A stretch of DNA of 64,000 bases, taken from contig NZ_ULHE01000001.1 in the NCBI RefSeq assembly GCF_900519355.1, forward strand, positions 806,001 to 870,000, read 5' to 3'. The translations under genes were made by a program, and so were the position numbers. Within the stretch, counting starts at the first letter, position 1. Each line of letters starts with the position of its first letter. The DNA comes from Corynebacterium lactis. GTDB lineage: Bacteria > Actinomycetota > Actinomycetes > Mycobacteriales > Mycobacteriaceae. This document shows positions 7,616 to 16,552 of this stretch, one piece after another. The notes below the pieces were generated by a model, which worked only from the letters and a program-made list of their open reading frames with translations, had not been told where the DNA came from and did no database searches.

Positions 7616-8776
7616 CTAGCGGGGGTATGCCGCCGAGGGGAGCGTGGGTGACGTCATCTGCGGCACCAGCCATCGCGCGGCCGCCGTCACGGCCGCAATC
7701 GTGATGAGCGCCCCGAGGAGCAGTCCCGTCGCCTCGGCCGAAGAGAAGAGTCCCTGCGCGGTGCCGATTCCCGCCGCGCCGATGGGGACGCCGAGCTGCG
7801 CGCTGGTCGCGACGGCGACGGGCAGCGGCTGTCGCAGCAGTGCCATCGCGCCGTGCAGGGCGACCGCGCCGAGTCCCAAAGCTACGCCAATGGCGATGCC
7901 GCTGGGATCGGCCACGAGTTCCCGGAGATTCAGCGAGGAACCCAGCCAGATGAAGAAGATCGGCGCGAAAAAGCCCTGCGTAATGGCAAAGAGCTGTCGG
8001 CGCACGCGGTGCGGCTCGCCCGACCCGGCGATCGCCAGGCCCGCCGCGAATCCCGCGAGCATCACCGAGACGCCCATCGACCTCGCCAGCGCCGCGATCG
8101 CGAAAACCGCCACCAGCACGACGCGCACCTCCAGCCCGAGCTCGCGCCGCTTGCTCATCTCGTGCGAGCGCTCCCGCAGCCCGGTCTTTTCCAGCCACAG
8201 CAGGAAGAGGAAGAACGCCCCCGCCGCGCCGATGACCGCAAGCGATCCGAGTGCCGCTCGTCCCGCGCCCGACGGGGACATGACAAGTGGAAGCGCAACG
8301 ATGCAGGCGGCGTCGGCAAGCGCGATCTGCGCGAGCATGGCCAGGCCCTCGCGCGAGGTGACCTGCGTGGCGCCGAGCAGCGGCAGCACAATGCTTGCCG
8401 ACGACGATGCCAATATCACCGCGTAGACGGCACCGTGTCCCGTGCCGAACGCCCAGGCAACTCCGTAGCCGAGGGGCACGGCGAGGAGTCCGACGCCGAC
8501 TGCTCGAAGCGTTCCAGTGCGCAGTCCTGCCACAATCGCCGGGTTGCGCAGCGGCACGTGGGTCCCGGCGACCAGCATGACCATGGCGAAGCCGACCTGC
8601 GCCATGAAGGTGAAGGTCGGGTCGGCGGATTGCAGGAGGTCCGCGCCCGTCGTGCCCAGGAGGATGCCCACGACGAGGTCGCAGATGACCAGAGGGACGG
8701 TAAAGCGCGGCGAGATGTTGAGCAGCGGCCCCACGAGGGAGACCGCGAAAACGATAAAAAGGGTGGTGAAGTCCAT
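7616..8776 (-). CDS. Cation/proton antiporter (CPA2 family)
   Basis: A 386-residue polytopic membrane protein with about 12 hydrophobic segments, of the KefB/NapA-like sodium-proton exchanger family. It begins MDFTTLFIVFAVSLVGPLL, and conserved features include the glycine-rich segment GFAMVMLVAGTHV and the ASSSASIVLPLLG stretch. It lacks the C-terminal TrkA-N/RCK regulatory domain of KefB/KefC. Its ATG is separated by one base from the stop of the LysR gene upstream, so it is translationally coupled to that gene. The transported ion is unknown. Confidence 0.8.
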   Translation of the reverse strand: MDFTTLFIVFAVSLVGPLLNISPRFTVPLVICDLVVGILLGTTGADLLQSADPTFTFMAQVGFAMVMLVAGTHVPLRNPAIVAGLRTGTLRAVGVGLLAVPLGYGVAWAFGTGHGAVYAVILASSSASIVLPLLGATQVTSREGLAMLAQIALADAACIVALPLVMSPSGAGRAALGSLAVIGAAGAFFLFLLWLEKTGLRERSHEMSKRRELGLEVRVVLVAVFAIAALARSMGVSVMLAGFAAGLAIAGSGEPHRVRRQLFAITQGFFAPIFFIWLGSSLNLRELVADPSGIAIGVALGLGAVALHGAMALLRQPLPVAVATSAQLGVPIGAAGIGTAQGLFSSAEATGLLLGALITIAAVTAAARWLVPQMTSPTLPSAAYPR

Positions 8777-8777
8777 G

Positions 8778-9668
8778 TCAGAGGCCCTCCTCCCGGGCTA
8801 CGGCAATGAAGGCCGCCACGTCCGGGTTGTCGTTGCGCCCGGCCCGCGTGACGACGGATATGTTGCGGTTGAATGGGGTCTCGGAGCCGACTACGCGGAT
8901 GCGCCCCAGTGCGACCTGATCCGCGACCGCGCCCTTCGAAATAATCGCGGGGGCCTCCAGCGCGAGCATTCCGGCCCTCTGCGCCGACAGCGATCCGAAC
9001 TCGCCGGCGGGTTCCGCCAGGTGGCCGAGAGCGTCCTCGATGACGCGGCGGCTGCCCGATCCCGGCTCTCGGACGACGAGCGCCGTGCTGCGCAGTTCGT
9101 CGTTGCTGACCTGCCCCCTTGCCGACCACGGGTGGCCTGACGGCACCGCGATGACAAGTTCGTCGGCACCGATGACCGTCTCACGCAGGTCGTGGCGCGG
9201 GGAGCCGCCCTCGACGATGCCGAGGTCGACGACGCTGTCCGCGACCATCGCGCGGACCGCCCTCGAGTTCGCCTGGAGCATGGTCATGCGGGCCGCCGGG
9301 TGCAGCTGGTGGTAGCGGGCTGCCCAGTGCGGGTAATGCACCTCCGCGACCGTGTTGGAAGCTGCGATGGTGAGGTGGCGCGGGGTGTCGTCGGCAAGCA
9401 GCGAGGAGACGGTGGCCGTGAAGTTGCGGGCGGCGGCGAGTAGGTCGGGGAGCGCCTGCAGTACGGTGGCGCCGCGCTCGGTGGCGGTGACCCCGTAGGG
9501 CGAGCGGGCGAAGACGGTGACGCCCAAGGCTTTTTCGGCGCGGGAGATGCGTGTGGACATCGTCTGCTGGTGGACCCCGCGTTCGCGCGCCGCCAACGAG
9601 ATGGAGCCCGCGCGGGAGACGGCGAGGAGCGCTTCGAGGTCCTCCAGTGCTGGTAGGCGGGGGTACAT
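8778..9668 (-). CDS. LysR-family transcriptional regulator
   Basis: 296 residues. The N-terminal winged helix-turn-helix is typical (LEDLEALLAVSRAGSISLAA, then TMSTRISRAEKALGVTVFAR), followed by a type 2 periplasmic-binding effector domain. The ATG at 9668 is chosen because it starts just before the HTH; the open frame upstream to 9746 would run into the promoter and start of the divergent transporter gene. It is divergent from the TDT transporter gene and coupled to the antiporter gene, so both are plausible targets. Confidence 0.88.
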   Translation of the reverse strand: MYPRLPALEDLEALLAVSRAGSISLAARERGVHQQTMSTRISRAEKALGVTVFARSPYGVTATERGATVLQALPDLLAAARNFTATVSSLLADDTPRHLTIAASNTVAEVHYPHWAARYHQLHPAARMTMLQANSRAVRAMVADSVVDLGIVEGGSPRHDLRETVIGADELVIAVPSGHPWSARGQVSNDELRSTALVVREPGSGSRRVIEDALGHLAEPAGEFGSLSAQRAGMLALEAPAIISKGAVADQVALGRIRVVGSETPFNRNISVVTRAGRNDNPDVAAFIAVAREEGL

Positions 9669-9680
9669 AATTTCATGGTA

Positions 9681-9704
9681 CCCCTGACAAAAATTCCTGA
9701 GGGG
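9681..9704. promoter_or_regulatory. Candidate LysR operator between divergent genes
   Basis: CCCCT and AGGGG form an inverted repeat with a 14-base AT-rich centre, in the 71-base gap between the LysR gene and the TDT transporter gene. Position and symmetry fit a LysR-type binding site, although the spacing is not the textbook T-N11-A. Confidence 0.35.
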
Positions 9705-9739
9705 CCGGGGCTGGCGCGGCGGCGGATACCGTGGTGGGC

Positions 9740-10702
9740 ATGCCACTTTCCGTCTCTTTCCGCAGCTCGAGCCGCAGCGACCTGGCCCCGCCCGGCCCCG
9801 CGTGGGCTGGCTCGCTGATGGGCACCTCCATCTTTGCGACGCTCGCGCACGTTCATGGGGTGCCTTTCGTGCCTTGGGCCCTGCTTGCCGTTGCTGTCGG
9901 CGCGCTGTGCTTCATCGTGGTCGGCTGGCTGATCAGGCGGAATCCCGGCTGGGGGAGCCATCTGATGGCCCCGTGGGGGATGTTTGCGATGGGCGTGATG
10001 GCCGCCGGTTCCGCCGCGACGGCCGTGACCGGCGCGGTCGGCTGGCAGGTCGCGTCCTGGTGGGTTGGGGCGCCGCTGGCGTTCGTGGTGTGCCTGAACC
10101 AGCTGCGCGGGTTCCCCGGCGCGCCGACTTTCCAGTGGGGGCTGGCCCTGGTCGCCCCGATGGTCGCGGCGACGTCCGCGGGGCAGCTTGCGGCTGCGGG
10201 CGGTGTGCTGGGTGGCTCGTTGGCCGGGCTGTATCGCTGGGTCGGCATCGTCGCCTTCTGCCTGGCGCTCTTTAGCGCCCTGCCAATCTTCGGCCGCTGC
10301 TACCTGGAGGCCTTCCGGGGACGCCTCGACATTCCCGCCACCCTCGCGGGCACGGCCTGGATCCCGCTCGGCGTCGTCGGGCAGTCCACCGCCGCCGCGC
10401 AGGTCCTCTTCGGCGGCGCGTTTGCAGTGGTCTACGGCTTTTTGATGCTCGCCGCGGGCATCGCCCCGATGCTCTTCGCCTTACGACGCTTCGTTCCCGC
10501 CGTCCTCGGTTGGGCCGGCTATAGCCCGGGTTGGTGGGGGTCAACATTCCCGGTTGGAACGCTGTGCCTGGGAACGCACTTGCTCTCTGTTTCTGCGGGC
10601 CTGGCGTGGCTGGATGCGGTGAGCGTCGGTTTCCTGGCGCTGCTGGCCGTGCACTGGTCTGTTTGCGTCGCTCGTTTTGGTTGGTGGGCGCTGGCTGAGT
10701 AG
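9740..10702 (+). CDS. TDT-family transporter (TehA/SSU1-like)
   Basis: 320 residues with about ten transmembrane segments, in the tellurite-resistance/dicarboxylate transporter family, recognised by PAWAGSLMGTSIFATLAH near the N-terminus and by overall layout. Family members export sulfite or move malate and related anions. The ATG at 9740 is preferred over GTG at 9731 because a -10-like TACCGT at 9727 places the transcript start at the ATG. Divergent from a LysR regulator that probably controls it. The substrate is unknown. Confidence 0.8.
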   Translation: MPLSVSFRSSSRSDLAPPGPAWAGSLMGTSIFATLAHVHGVPFVPWALLAVAVGALCFIVVGWLIRRNPGWGSHLMAPWGMFAMGVMAAGSAATAVTGAVGWQVASWWVGAPLAFVVCLNQLRGFPGAPTFQWGLALVAPMVAATSAGQLAAAGGVLGGSLAGLYRWVGIVAFCLALFSALPIFGRCYLEAFRGRLDIPATLAGTAWIPLGVVGQSTAAAQVLFGGAFAVVYGFLMLAAGIAPMLFALRRFVPAVLGWAGYSPGWWGSTFPVGTLCLGTHLLSVSAGLAWLDAVSVGFLALLAVHWSVCVARFGWWALAE

Positions 10703-10708
10703 GTCGGA

Positions 10709-10775
10709 GTGAGCGACGGGTGGGCGACGGGTGCGGGGTGAGGGGTGCGGGGTGAGCGACGGGTGCGGGTTGGAA
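10709..10775. repeat. Degenerate short tandem repeat
   Basis: Repeats built on GCGACGGGTG and GTGCGGGGTGAG fill the gap after the TDT gene. It shows no symmetry and does not read as a gene. Confidence 0.6.
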
Positions 10776-10816
10776 ATTGTCTGGGGAAAATATTCGAAAC
10801 ACTATTTACAATTGCA

Positions 10817-10832
10817 TCGAACGGGTGTACGA
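10817..10832. promoter_or_regulatory. LexA (SOS) box-like site, first DUF222/HNH gene
   Basis: TCGAACGGGTGTACGA matches the corynebacterial LexA motif TcGAA(A/C)AnnTGTtCGA at 12 of 14 defined positions, lies 48 bases before the start codon and just after a -10-like TACAAT (10807-10812). That position would block transcription when LexA is bound. Confidence 0.55.
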
Positions 10833-10880
10833 TAAAGGTAATTGAAGAATTGAGGGCATCCAACGGGGAGGGGATTGCTC

Positions 10881-12212
10881 ATGGGGGAATCGGAAACAGC
10901 TTACTGGGCACACCAGCAGCCCGAAGATGAGTTGTCGGCGCTGGTCAGGGCGTCGAATCTTGCTCTGCTCGACCTGATTGAGGCCTGCTGCCCGGATGGT
11001 GGCGCGGACGTCGAGTTACACGCCGCATCACTGAGTATTCGGCTGGGGCTAAGTCGCGGAAAAGTCTTGCAGTTGTGCGAGATTGGGCTGATGCTGCGGC
11101 GGATGCCCCACGTCGCTGCTCTTGCTCGCGATACCGCCGCGCTCGGCCTGCCGCACCTAAACATCATCGCCAACGGAACCTACGGAGTCTTGTACGAACA
11201 GTTAGCGCACGTTGACGCGGAAATTGTGGACTTGTTGACTCCGGTGAAGCGTCGGCAGGCCATGGTGGGGCCTCGCACACTGAATAACAAGATCGGTGAC
11301 ATCGTCGCTTCGTACGATGACCGGGCGCGGGGCGACGGCACGATTCGGCATGTGATTACGTCCGAGTCTGTGACGTTGCAGACCGCGAGCGGCGGGGAGT
11401 ACTCGCAAATCATTGCAACGCTTCGCCCGGATCGCGCACACCTCGTCATGTCGGCGATTGAGGCCGCGTCGCGGAAGTTGACTGCTGAGAAGCACAAGGA
11501 GGACAAAGAGGCGCCCGAGGAAGGGGAAAAGGGTGGGGAAGTGCAGAAGTCTGGCGCTAGCCGTGTCCCGCTGCCAGAGGCTTTGGTGAAGCTGGTTTCG
11601 CAGCAGGTAGAAGCGGAGGTTGTTCTCAATATCTACCGCAGCCCGGACTCCGACGACGCCTGGCTGGACGGCGCCGACTGGCTCGGAGCGCTCGCGACTG
11701 AGGAATGGATGCGGGAAGTTACGCACCTCCGCCTGTCTGGGGACAGTGTTTCGGATGGCTACCAACCGACTCCGGCCCAAACTGCCCGCGTGCACGGTCG
11801 CGACGGTACCTGCCGTTTCCCCGGTTGTGAGACCCCTGCCCACAAGTGCGACCTGGACCATATCAAGCCGTATGACGCTGAAAATCCTGACAACGGAGGG
11901 CCGACGGACACCGAAAACTTGCACTGCCTGTGTCGTCGGCACCACAACTTGAAGACGCACAAACTCTACGACGTCACCGCCTACGCGGACGGTACTGAAT
12001 TGTGGACTTCGGTCGACGGAACCACAGCGGTAAGCATTCCGAGCGGTCCGATGGCCGGATTCGGGCGCCAGACCTTCGACCAGCGAATGACCCGAAAACT
12101 CAAAGCCCGCCACAAGAATTACATCGACTGGCTGTTGTCATTCTCGGAGTCGACGATCTTCGTCTTTGATGAGGAGGATGATGAGGAAGGAGAAGGAGGC
12201 CAAGCGCACTAG
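10881..12212 (+). CDS. DUF222/HNH endonuclease-domain protein (13E12 type), copy 1
   Basis: 443 residues. An N-terminal helical DUF222 region is followed by a C-terminal HNH nuclease: GRDGTCRFPGC, then CDLDHIKPYD, then a Cys/His-rich LHCLCRRHHNLKTH. The Cys pairs would bind zinc and DH...HH form the catalytic core. The ATG at 10881 has a good GGGGAGGGG ribosome site; the TTG at 10875 is less likely. The acidic, Glu-rich tail (about 430-443) resembles a disordered end. These proteins are common in mycobacteria as the 13E12 repeat family and their job is unknown. A paralogue lies at 52453-53802. Confidence 0.85.
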   Translation: MGESETAYWAHQQPEDELSALVRASNLALLDLIEACCPDGGADVELHAASLSIRLGLSRGKVLQLCEIGLMLRRMPHVAALARDTAALGLPHLNIIANGTYGVLYEQLAHVDAEIVDLLTPVKRRQAMVGPRTLNNKIGDIVASYDDRARGDGTIRHVITSESVTLQTASGGEYSQIIATLRPDRAHLVMSAIEAASRKLTAEKHKEDKEAPEEGEKGGEVQKSGASRVPLPEALVKLVSQQVEAEVVLNIYRSPDSDDAWLDGADWLGALATEEWMREVTHLRLSGDSVSDGYQPTPAQTARVHGRDGTCRFPGCETPAHKCDLDHIKPYDAENPDNGGPTDTENLHCLCRRHHNLKTHKLYDVTAYADGTELWTSVDGTTAVSIPSGPMAGFGRQTFDQRMTRKLKARHKNYIDWLLSFSESTIFVFDEEDDEEGEGGQAH

Positions 12213-13391
12213 CTATAGCTCCACAGCCCCACGCCTCGACTGATCCTCCCGCGGCGCCACCGCCAGCGCCACGGCGGGGAAGAGCGCGGTTACCGCGAAC
12301 AGCGCCGGGAAGCCGACCGCGCCCACGATGGCGCCCGACAGGGGAGGGGCAGCTGCGTAGACGATGTTCTGGAACGTGTTCTGCGTGCCCATGGCCCGGC
12401 CGGACCAGAAGGGGCCGGCGTACTCGGCGACCGCGGTGAAGGCCAGGCCGTTCGGGCTGACGGCCGCCACGGCAAGGGCGCACACCAGCACGGTCCCGAG
12501 CAGGCGCGCGTCGCCGGAGACGACCATGCCCGCCGAGAGCAGCAGCGTTGCCGCGGCCACCCATCGGTACGGCCGAATCCGGGATCGCACGCGGTCGGAG
12601 ACCACGCCCATCGCCGCCCGCGAGCCAGCGCCGAGCAGCTGCGCGACCATCACAATCGTCCCGGCCGCGCCGCTGGAATAACCGGCGGCCAGCAGCCACA
12701 CCAGGATGTACGCGCCCATCATCGACTGAGGCCAGGACAATAGCGCCGAGGCGATGTGGATGCGCACCAGGTAGCGCGAGCCCCGATACGGATTGGCGGT
12801 CGCCACGGGGTTAGAGGCGTCGGGGCGCGGCGGATTCTTCACGCCTACAAGCACCAGCACGGCCAACACCGCGCACAGGACAGCGGGCATGACCAGGGCG
12901 CCGGAGACCCCGTAGCTCTGGGCCAGCGGGTGCATCGTCACAGCTGACAGGGCCGCGCCGAGCGGCTGCGCCATCTGCCGGATGCCCATCGCCGTGCCGC
13001 GCTGGTGCGGCGGATACCAGCCGGACACCACCCGCCCCGACGCCGAATTCACGCTCGCCGCAGCACAGCCTGCCAGAAACAGGGCGCCGCCGAGCAGCGC
13101 CGGGCCCGCCGACGCGGCCCAGGCCGAGAGCGCCGTCGTCAAGCTGGTGGAGGAAAGGCCGGCGAAGAGGGCGGCGCGCTCGCCGAACTTGTCGACGAAC
13201 CATCCCCAGGCAATCAGCGTGACGACGATGCCCGCCGCGGGCATGGCGGCGACGAGGCCGGCGGCGGACAGGCTGAGGCCGGAGTCCTCGAGGGAGGGGA
13301 TGAGGAAGGGCACGCCCATGTGGACGACGGAGGAGCCCACCGCCGCGAACATGGACAGAAAGAGGACGACGTGGCGGTAATAGGAAGGCAT
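12213..13391 (-). CDS. MFS transporter
   Basis: 392 residues with 12 predicted membrane segments and the family loop motif between TM2 and TM3 (GWFVDKFGERAALFAG). RQMAQPLGAALS in the TM5 region resembles sugar-phosphate or cyanate type MFS permeases. It lies 35 bases after the stop of ltbR on the same strand and may be cotranscribed with it. The substrate is unknown, but placement behind a leucine/tryptophan regulator makes an amino-acid-related or precursor exporter possible (inference). It meets the HNH gene end to end with no gap. Confidence 0.85.
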   Translation of the reverse strand: MPSYYRHVVLFLSMFAAVGSSVVHMGVPFLIPSLEDSGLSLSAAGLVAAMPAAGIVVTLIAWGWFVDKFGERAALFAGLSSTSLTTALSAWAASAGPALLGGALFLAGCAAASVNSASGRVVSGWYPPHQRGTAMGIRQMAQPLGAALSAVTMHPLAQSYGVSGALVMPAVLCAVLAVLVLVGVKNPPRPDASNPVATANPYRGSRYLVRIHIASALLSWPQSMMGAYILVWLLAAGYSSGAAGTIVMVAQLLGAGSRAAMGVVSDRVRSRIRPYRWVAAATLLLSAGMVVSGDARLLGTVLVCALAVAAVSPNGLAFTAVAEYAGPFWSGRAMGTQNTFQNIVYAAAPPLSGAIVGAVGFPALFAVTALFPAVALAVAPREDQSRRGAVEL

Positions 13392-13426
13392 CGAAATCAG
13401 CGAGCGGAATCAGTGAGCAGAAGGCA

Positions 13427-14152
13427 TTACAGCCGCGAGCTCATGTCCTTCGCGGCGGCGAGGACCTGCTCGCCCCAGCACTGGTAGGGGGAGGGGAGCA
13501 TGCGCTCGACGGGGCCGGAGACGGACAGGACGGCGGTCATGCGCTGGTGGGCATCGAAGACGGGCGCGGAGACCGAGGCCAGGGCTGGGTCGCGCTCGCC
13601 CATGGACTCGGACCAGCCGAGGCGGCGGCAATCCTCGAGGTCCTGCTGGGTGAAGTCGGCCTCGGGGAGCAGTCGCTCGGCGAGGTCCGCGGGACCGAAG
13701 GCGAGGAGCACGCGGGCGGCGGAACCGGCGGTCAGGGGCATGCGCGAGCCGACGGGGACAGTGTTGCGCAGGCCCGTGGCGGGTTCCATCGAGGCGATGC
13801 AGGTGCGGGTCTCGCCGGTCAGGCGGTAGAGCTGGACGGACTCGCCGGTGGCCTCGACGAGGCGGGGGAGGATGTGCGCGGCGGCGTCGGCGAGCAGGTC
13901 GGAGGTCACGGGGGTGATCTCGGTCAGGCCGGGTCCGGTGGTCCAGCGGCCGTCGGGGGTGCGGGTGACCAGGCGGTGCACCTCGAGTGCGGTGGCGAGC
14001 CTATGCGCGGTCGCGCGCGGCAGGCCGGTGTCCTCGCAGAGCTCGGCGAGCGTGCGCGGGTGGTCGGCGACGGACTTGAGAATCAGTACCGAACGGTCAA
14101 GAACTTTGATGCCGCTTAGGGCAGGCGTGTCCTGTGTGCTAATCTGTCCCAT
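13427..14152 (-). CDS. ltbR: IclR-family regulator, LtbR-like
   Basis: 241 residues: an N-terminal winged helix (VLDRSVLILKSVADHPRTLA, then PRATAHRLATALEVH) and a C-terminal IclR effector domain with RMPLTAGSAARVLLAF. It is divergent from leuC at 67 bases. In C. glutamicum the orthologue LtbR represses leuB, leuCD and the trp operon; position and sequence make the same role very likely here. The N-terminus (QISTQ.TPA..GIKVLDR) fits my memory of the C. glutamicum protein closely. Confidence 0.9.
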   Translation of the reverse strand: MGQISTQDTPALSGIKVLDRSVLILKSVADHPRTLAELCEDTGLPRATAHRLATALEVHRLVTRTPDGRWTTGPGLTEITPVTSDLLADAAAHILPRLVEATGESVQLYRLTGETRTCIASMEPATGLRNTVPVGSRMPLTAGSAARVLLAFGPADLAERLLPEADFTQQDLEDCRRLGWSESMGERDPALASVSAPVFDAHQRMTAVLSVSGPVERMLPSPYQCWGEQVLAAAKDMSSRL

Positions 14153-14165
14153 GACATGATATTAA

Positions 14166-14184
14166 CATCTCATAGTTTGAGATG
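14166..14184. promoter_or_regulatory. Probable LtbR operator of ltbR/leuCD
   Basis: CATCTCA and TGAGATG are perfect inverted repeats around a 5-base centre, exactly in the divergent ltbR-leuC gap, 35 bases before the leuC start. The only strong symmetry in the gap. Confidence 0.65.
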
Positions 14185-14218
14185 AAAGAATTCACATCCG
14201 GAAGGCGGATCACCCACT

Positions 14219-15646
14219 ATGCGCACCACGGACACCAGCCCGAAGACCCTGGCCGAGAAGGTCTGGCGCGATCACGTAGTCAAGCAGGGCGACAACGGCG
14301 AACCCGACCTGATCTACATCGACCTGCACCTCGTCCACGAGGTTACCTCCCCGCAGGCTTTCGACGGGCTGCGCCTGGCGGGCCGCAAGGTCCGCCGCCC
14401 GGATCTGACCATCGCCACCGAGGACCACAACGTGCCGACGACGGTCGCAGGCGGGGCCATCAACCTGATTGAGGAGCCGACCTCGCGCACGCAGATCGCC
14501 ACGCTGCGCAAGAATGCCGAGGAATTTGGCATCCGCCTGCACCCGATGGGCGACCGCGAGCAGGGCATCGTCCACGTCGTCGGCCCGCAGCTGGGCCTGA
14601 CCCAGCCGGGCACCACCGTCGTCTGCGGCGACTCGCACACCGCCACCCACGGCGCGTTCGGCGCGATGGCCTTCGGCATCGGCACCTCCGAGGTCGAGCA
14701 CGTCCTGGCCACCCAGACCCTGCCGCTGAAGCCGTTCAAGACCATGGCCGTCAACGTCTCCGGCGAGCTGGCCGAGGGTGTGACCGCGAAGGACCTGATC
14801 CTGGCGATCATCGCCAAGATCGGCACCGGCGGCGGCCAGGGGCACGTCATCGAGTACCGCGGCGAGGCTATTGAGAAGCTGTCGATGGAAGCTCGCATGA
14901 CCATCTGCAACATGTCGATCGAGGCGGGCGCCCGCGCCGGCATGATCGCGCCGGACGAGACCACCTTCGAGTACCTGAAGGGCCGCCCGCACGCACCGGC
15001 AGGCGAGGAGTGGGATAAGGCGGTCGAGTACTGGAAGTCCCTGGTCACCGACGATGACGCCGAGTTCGACACCGTCGTCGAGATCGACGGCTCCGCGCTG
15101 ACCCCGTTCGTGACCTGGGGTACCAACCCGGGCCAGGGCATCCCGCTGGGCGAGAAGATCCCGGACCCCGAGCTGATCGCCGAGGACTCCGAGCGCATCG
15201 CCGCCGAGCGCGCACTGGAGTACATGGACCTGACGCCCGGCACCCCGATGCGCGACATCGACGTCGACGTCGTCTTCGTCGGCTCCTGCACCAACGGCCG
15301 CATCGAGGACATGCGTGCCGTCGCGGAGGTCCTCGACGGCCGCAAGGTCGCCGACGGCGTCCAGATGCTCATCGTCCCGGGCTCCGCGAAGGTCCGCGAG
15401 CAGGCAGAGGCCGAGGGCCTGGGCGCGATCTTCACCGAGGCCGGTGCCGAGTGGCGCATGCCCGGCTGCTCCATGTGTCTCGGCATGAACCCGGACCAGC
15501 TGACCCCGGGCCAGCGCTGCGCGTCGACCTCGAACCGCAACTTCGAGGGCCGCCAGGGCAAGGGCGGGCGCACCCACCTGGTCAGCCCCTCCGTCGCAGC
15601 TGCCACCGCCGTCGCAGGCCACTTCGCATCCCCCGCAGACCTCTAG
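14219..15646 (+). CDS. leuC: 3-isopropylmalate dehydratase large subunit
   Basis: 475 residues, aconitase fold. With LeuD it isomerises 2-isopropylmalate to 3-isopropylmalate in leucine synthesis. The three cysteines that hold the 4Fe-4S cluster are visible in VGSCTNGR and [29 protein letters not shown] near the N-terminus is also characteristic. The ATG at 14219 follows a GGAAGGCGG-like ribosome site. It forms an operon with leuD, 19 bases downstream, under probable LtbR control. Confidence 0.97.
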   Translation: MRTTDTSPKTLAEKVWRDHVVKQGDNGEPDLIYIDLHLVHEVTSPQAFDGLRLAGRKVRRPDLTIATEDHNVPTTVAGGAINLIEEPTSRTQIATLRKNAEEFGIRLHPMGDREQGIVHVVGPQLGLTQPGTTVVCGDSHTATHGAFGAMAFGIGTSEVEHVLATQTLPLKPFKTMAVNVSGELAEGVTAKDLILAIIAKIGTGGGQGHVIEYRGEAIEKLSMEARMTICNMSIEAGARAGMIAPDETTFEYLKGRPHAPAGEEWDKAVEYWKSLVTDDDAEFDTVVEIDGSALTPFVTWGTNPGQGIPLGEKIPDPELIAEDSERIAAERALEYMDLTPGTPMRDIDVDVVFVGSCTNGRIEDMRAVAEVLDGRKVADGVQMLIVPGSAKVREQAEAEGLGAIFTEAGAEWRMPGCSMCLGMNPDQLTPGQRCASTSNRNFEGRQGKGGRTHLVSPSVAAATAVAGHFASPADL

Positions 15647-15665
15647 AGATTAAGGAATCCACCCC

Positions 15666-16256
15666 ATGGAAAAGTTTGTCACCCACACCGGCGTCGGCGT
15701 TCCCCTGCAGCGCTCCAACGTCGACACTGACCAGATCATCCCGGCCGTGTACCTCAAGCGCGTCACCCGCACCGGATTCGAAGACGGCCTGTTCAGCAAC
15801 TGGCGCAACAAGGAGTCGGACTTCGTCCTGAACCGCCCGGCCTATGCCAAGGGCTCCGTCCTGGTCGCCGGCCCCGACTTCGGCACCGGCTCCTCCCGCG
15901 AGCACGCCGTCTGGGCCCTGATGGACTACGGCTTCCGCGTCGTCATCTCCTCCCGCTTCGCCGACATCTTCCGCGGCAACGCGGGCAAGGCTGGCCTGCT
16001 GGCCGCCCAGATGTCCCAGTCCGACGTCGAGCTGCTGTGGAAGCTGCTCGAAGCTGAGCCGGGCATGGAGCTGACCGTCAACCTGGAGGCCCGCACCGTC
16101 GAGGCCGGCGAGCAGGTCTTCCCGTTCGAGGTCGACGACTACACCCGCTGGCGCCTCATGGAGGGCCTCGACGACATCTCCCTGACGCTTCGCGACGAGG
16201 ACGCCATCGCCGCCTACGAGGCGCAGCGCCCGAGCCACAAGCCGAAGACGCTGTAG
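15666..16256 (+). CDS. leuD: 3-isopropylmalate dehydratase small subunit
   Basis: 196 residues, normal for LeuD, the swivelling small subunit of isopropylmalate isomerase. Substrate-binding signatures are [10 protein letters not shown] near residue 20 and [13 protein letters not shown] near residue 75. The last gene of the leuCD operon, followed by a strong terminator. Confidence 0.97.
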   Translation: MEKFVTHTGVGVPLQRSNVDTDQIIPAVYLKRVTRTGFEDGLFSNWRNKESDFVLNRPAYAKGSVLVAGPDFGTGSSREHAVWALMDYGFRVVISSRFADIFRGNAGKAGLLAAQMSQSDVELLWKLLEAEPGMELTVNLEARTVEAGEQVFPFEVDDYTRWRLMEGLDDISLTLRDEDAIAAYEAQRPSHKPKTL

Positions 16257-16289
16257 CGGGGCAGCGAAAAAGCCTCAACGTAAAAGCGA

Positions 16290-16335
16290 GAACCCGCCCT
16301 GCATCACTCCGGTGATGGGGGCGGGTTCGTCGTTT
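16290..16335 (+). terminator. Terminator of leuCD
   Basis: GAACCCGCCC (16290-16299) pairs with GGGCGGGTTC (16319-16328); a second small stem ATCAC/GTGAT sits inside the loop. A T-rich stretch follows. Confidence 0.8.
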
Positions 16336-16375
16336 GTCTTAAAAGCTGTTTGGTCTGAAAAATCTGTAAAAGCAA

Positions 16376-16552
16376 CTACATCCGGTGCTTCGGGCGGAAC
16401 GGGCCCTCATAGTTGGCAAGGGCGCGAATACGGTCGTCCAACGGTTTGGTGGCCTTGCCCTCCTCGTCGCGCTTGACCATGAGTCGAGCCGCTGCAACCG
16501 CAACGCGGGACGGATAGTTGCTCATGCCGTTAACGGGGGATGAAGTAGTCAT
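16376..16552 (-). CDS. Small unknown protein of 58 residues
   Basis: An ORF of 58 codons starting at the ATG 16552-16550 and ending with TAG at 16376. It is basic (several Lys and Arg), soluble, has SRVAVAAARLMVKRDEEG in the middle and ends PFRPKHRM. Its ATG overlaps the TGA of the upstream membrane-protein gene as ATGA, a classical sign of translational coupling, which is the main evidence that it is real. Family not recognised. It ends in the gap between leuD and its own stop, convergent with leuCD. Confidence 0.65.
   Translation of the reverse strand: MTTSSPVNGMSNYPSRVAVAAARLMVKRDEEGKATKPLDDRIRALANYEGPFRPKHRM

Noticed and set aside
10881-12212. Reading the DUF222/HNH gene as a homing endonuclease or part of a prophage
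   Set aside because: No intron, intein, terminase, portal or integrase genes surround either copy; the DUF222 domain points to the 13E12 group.
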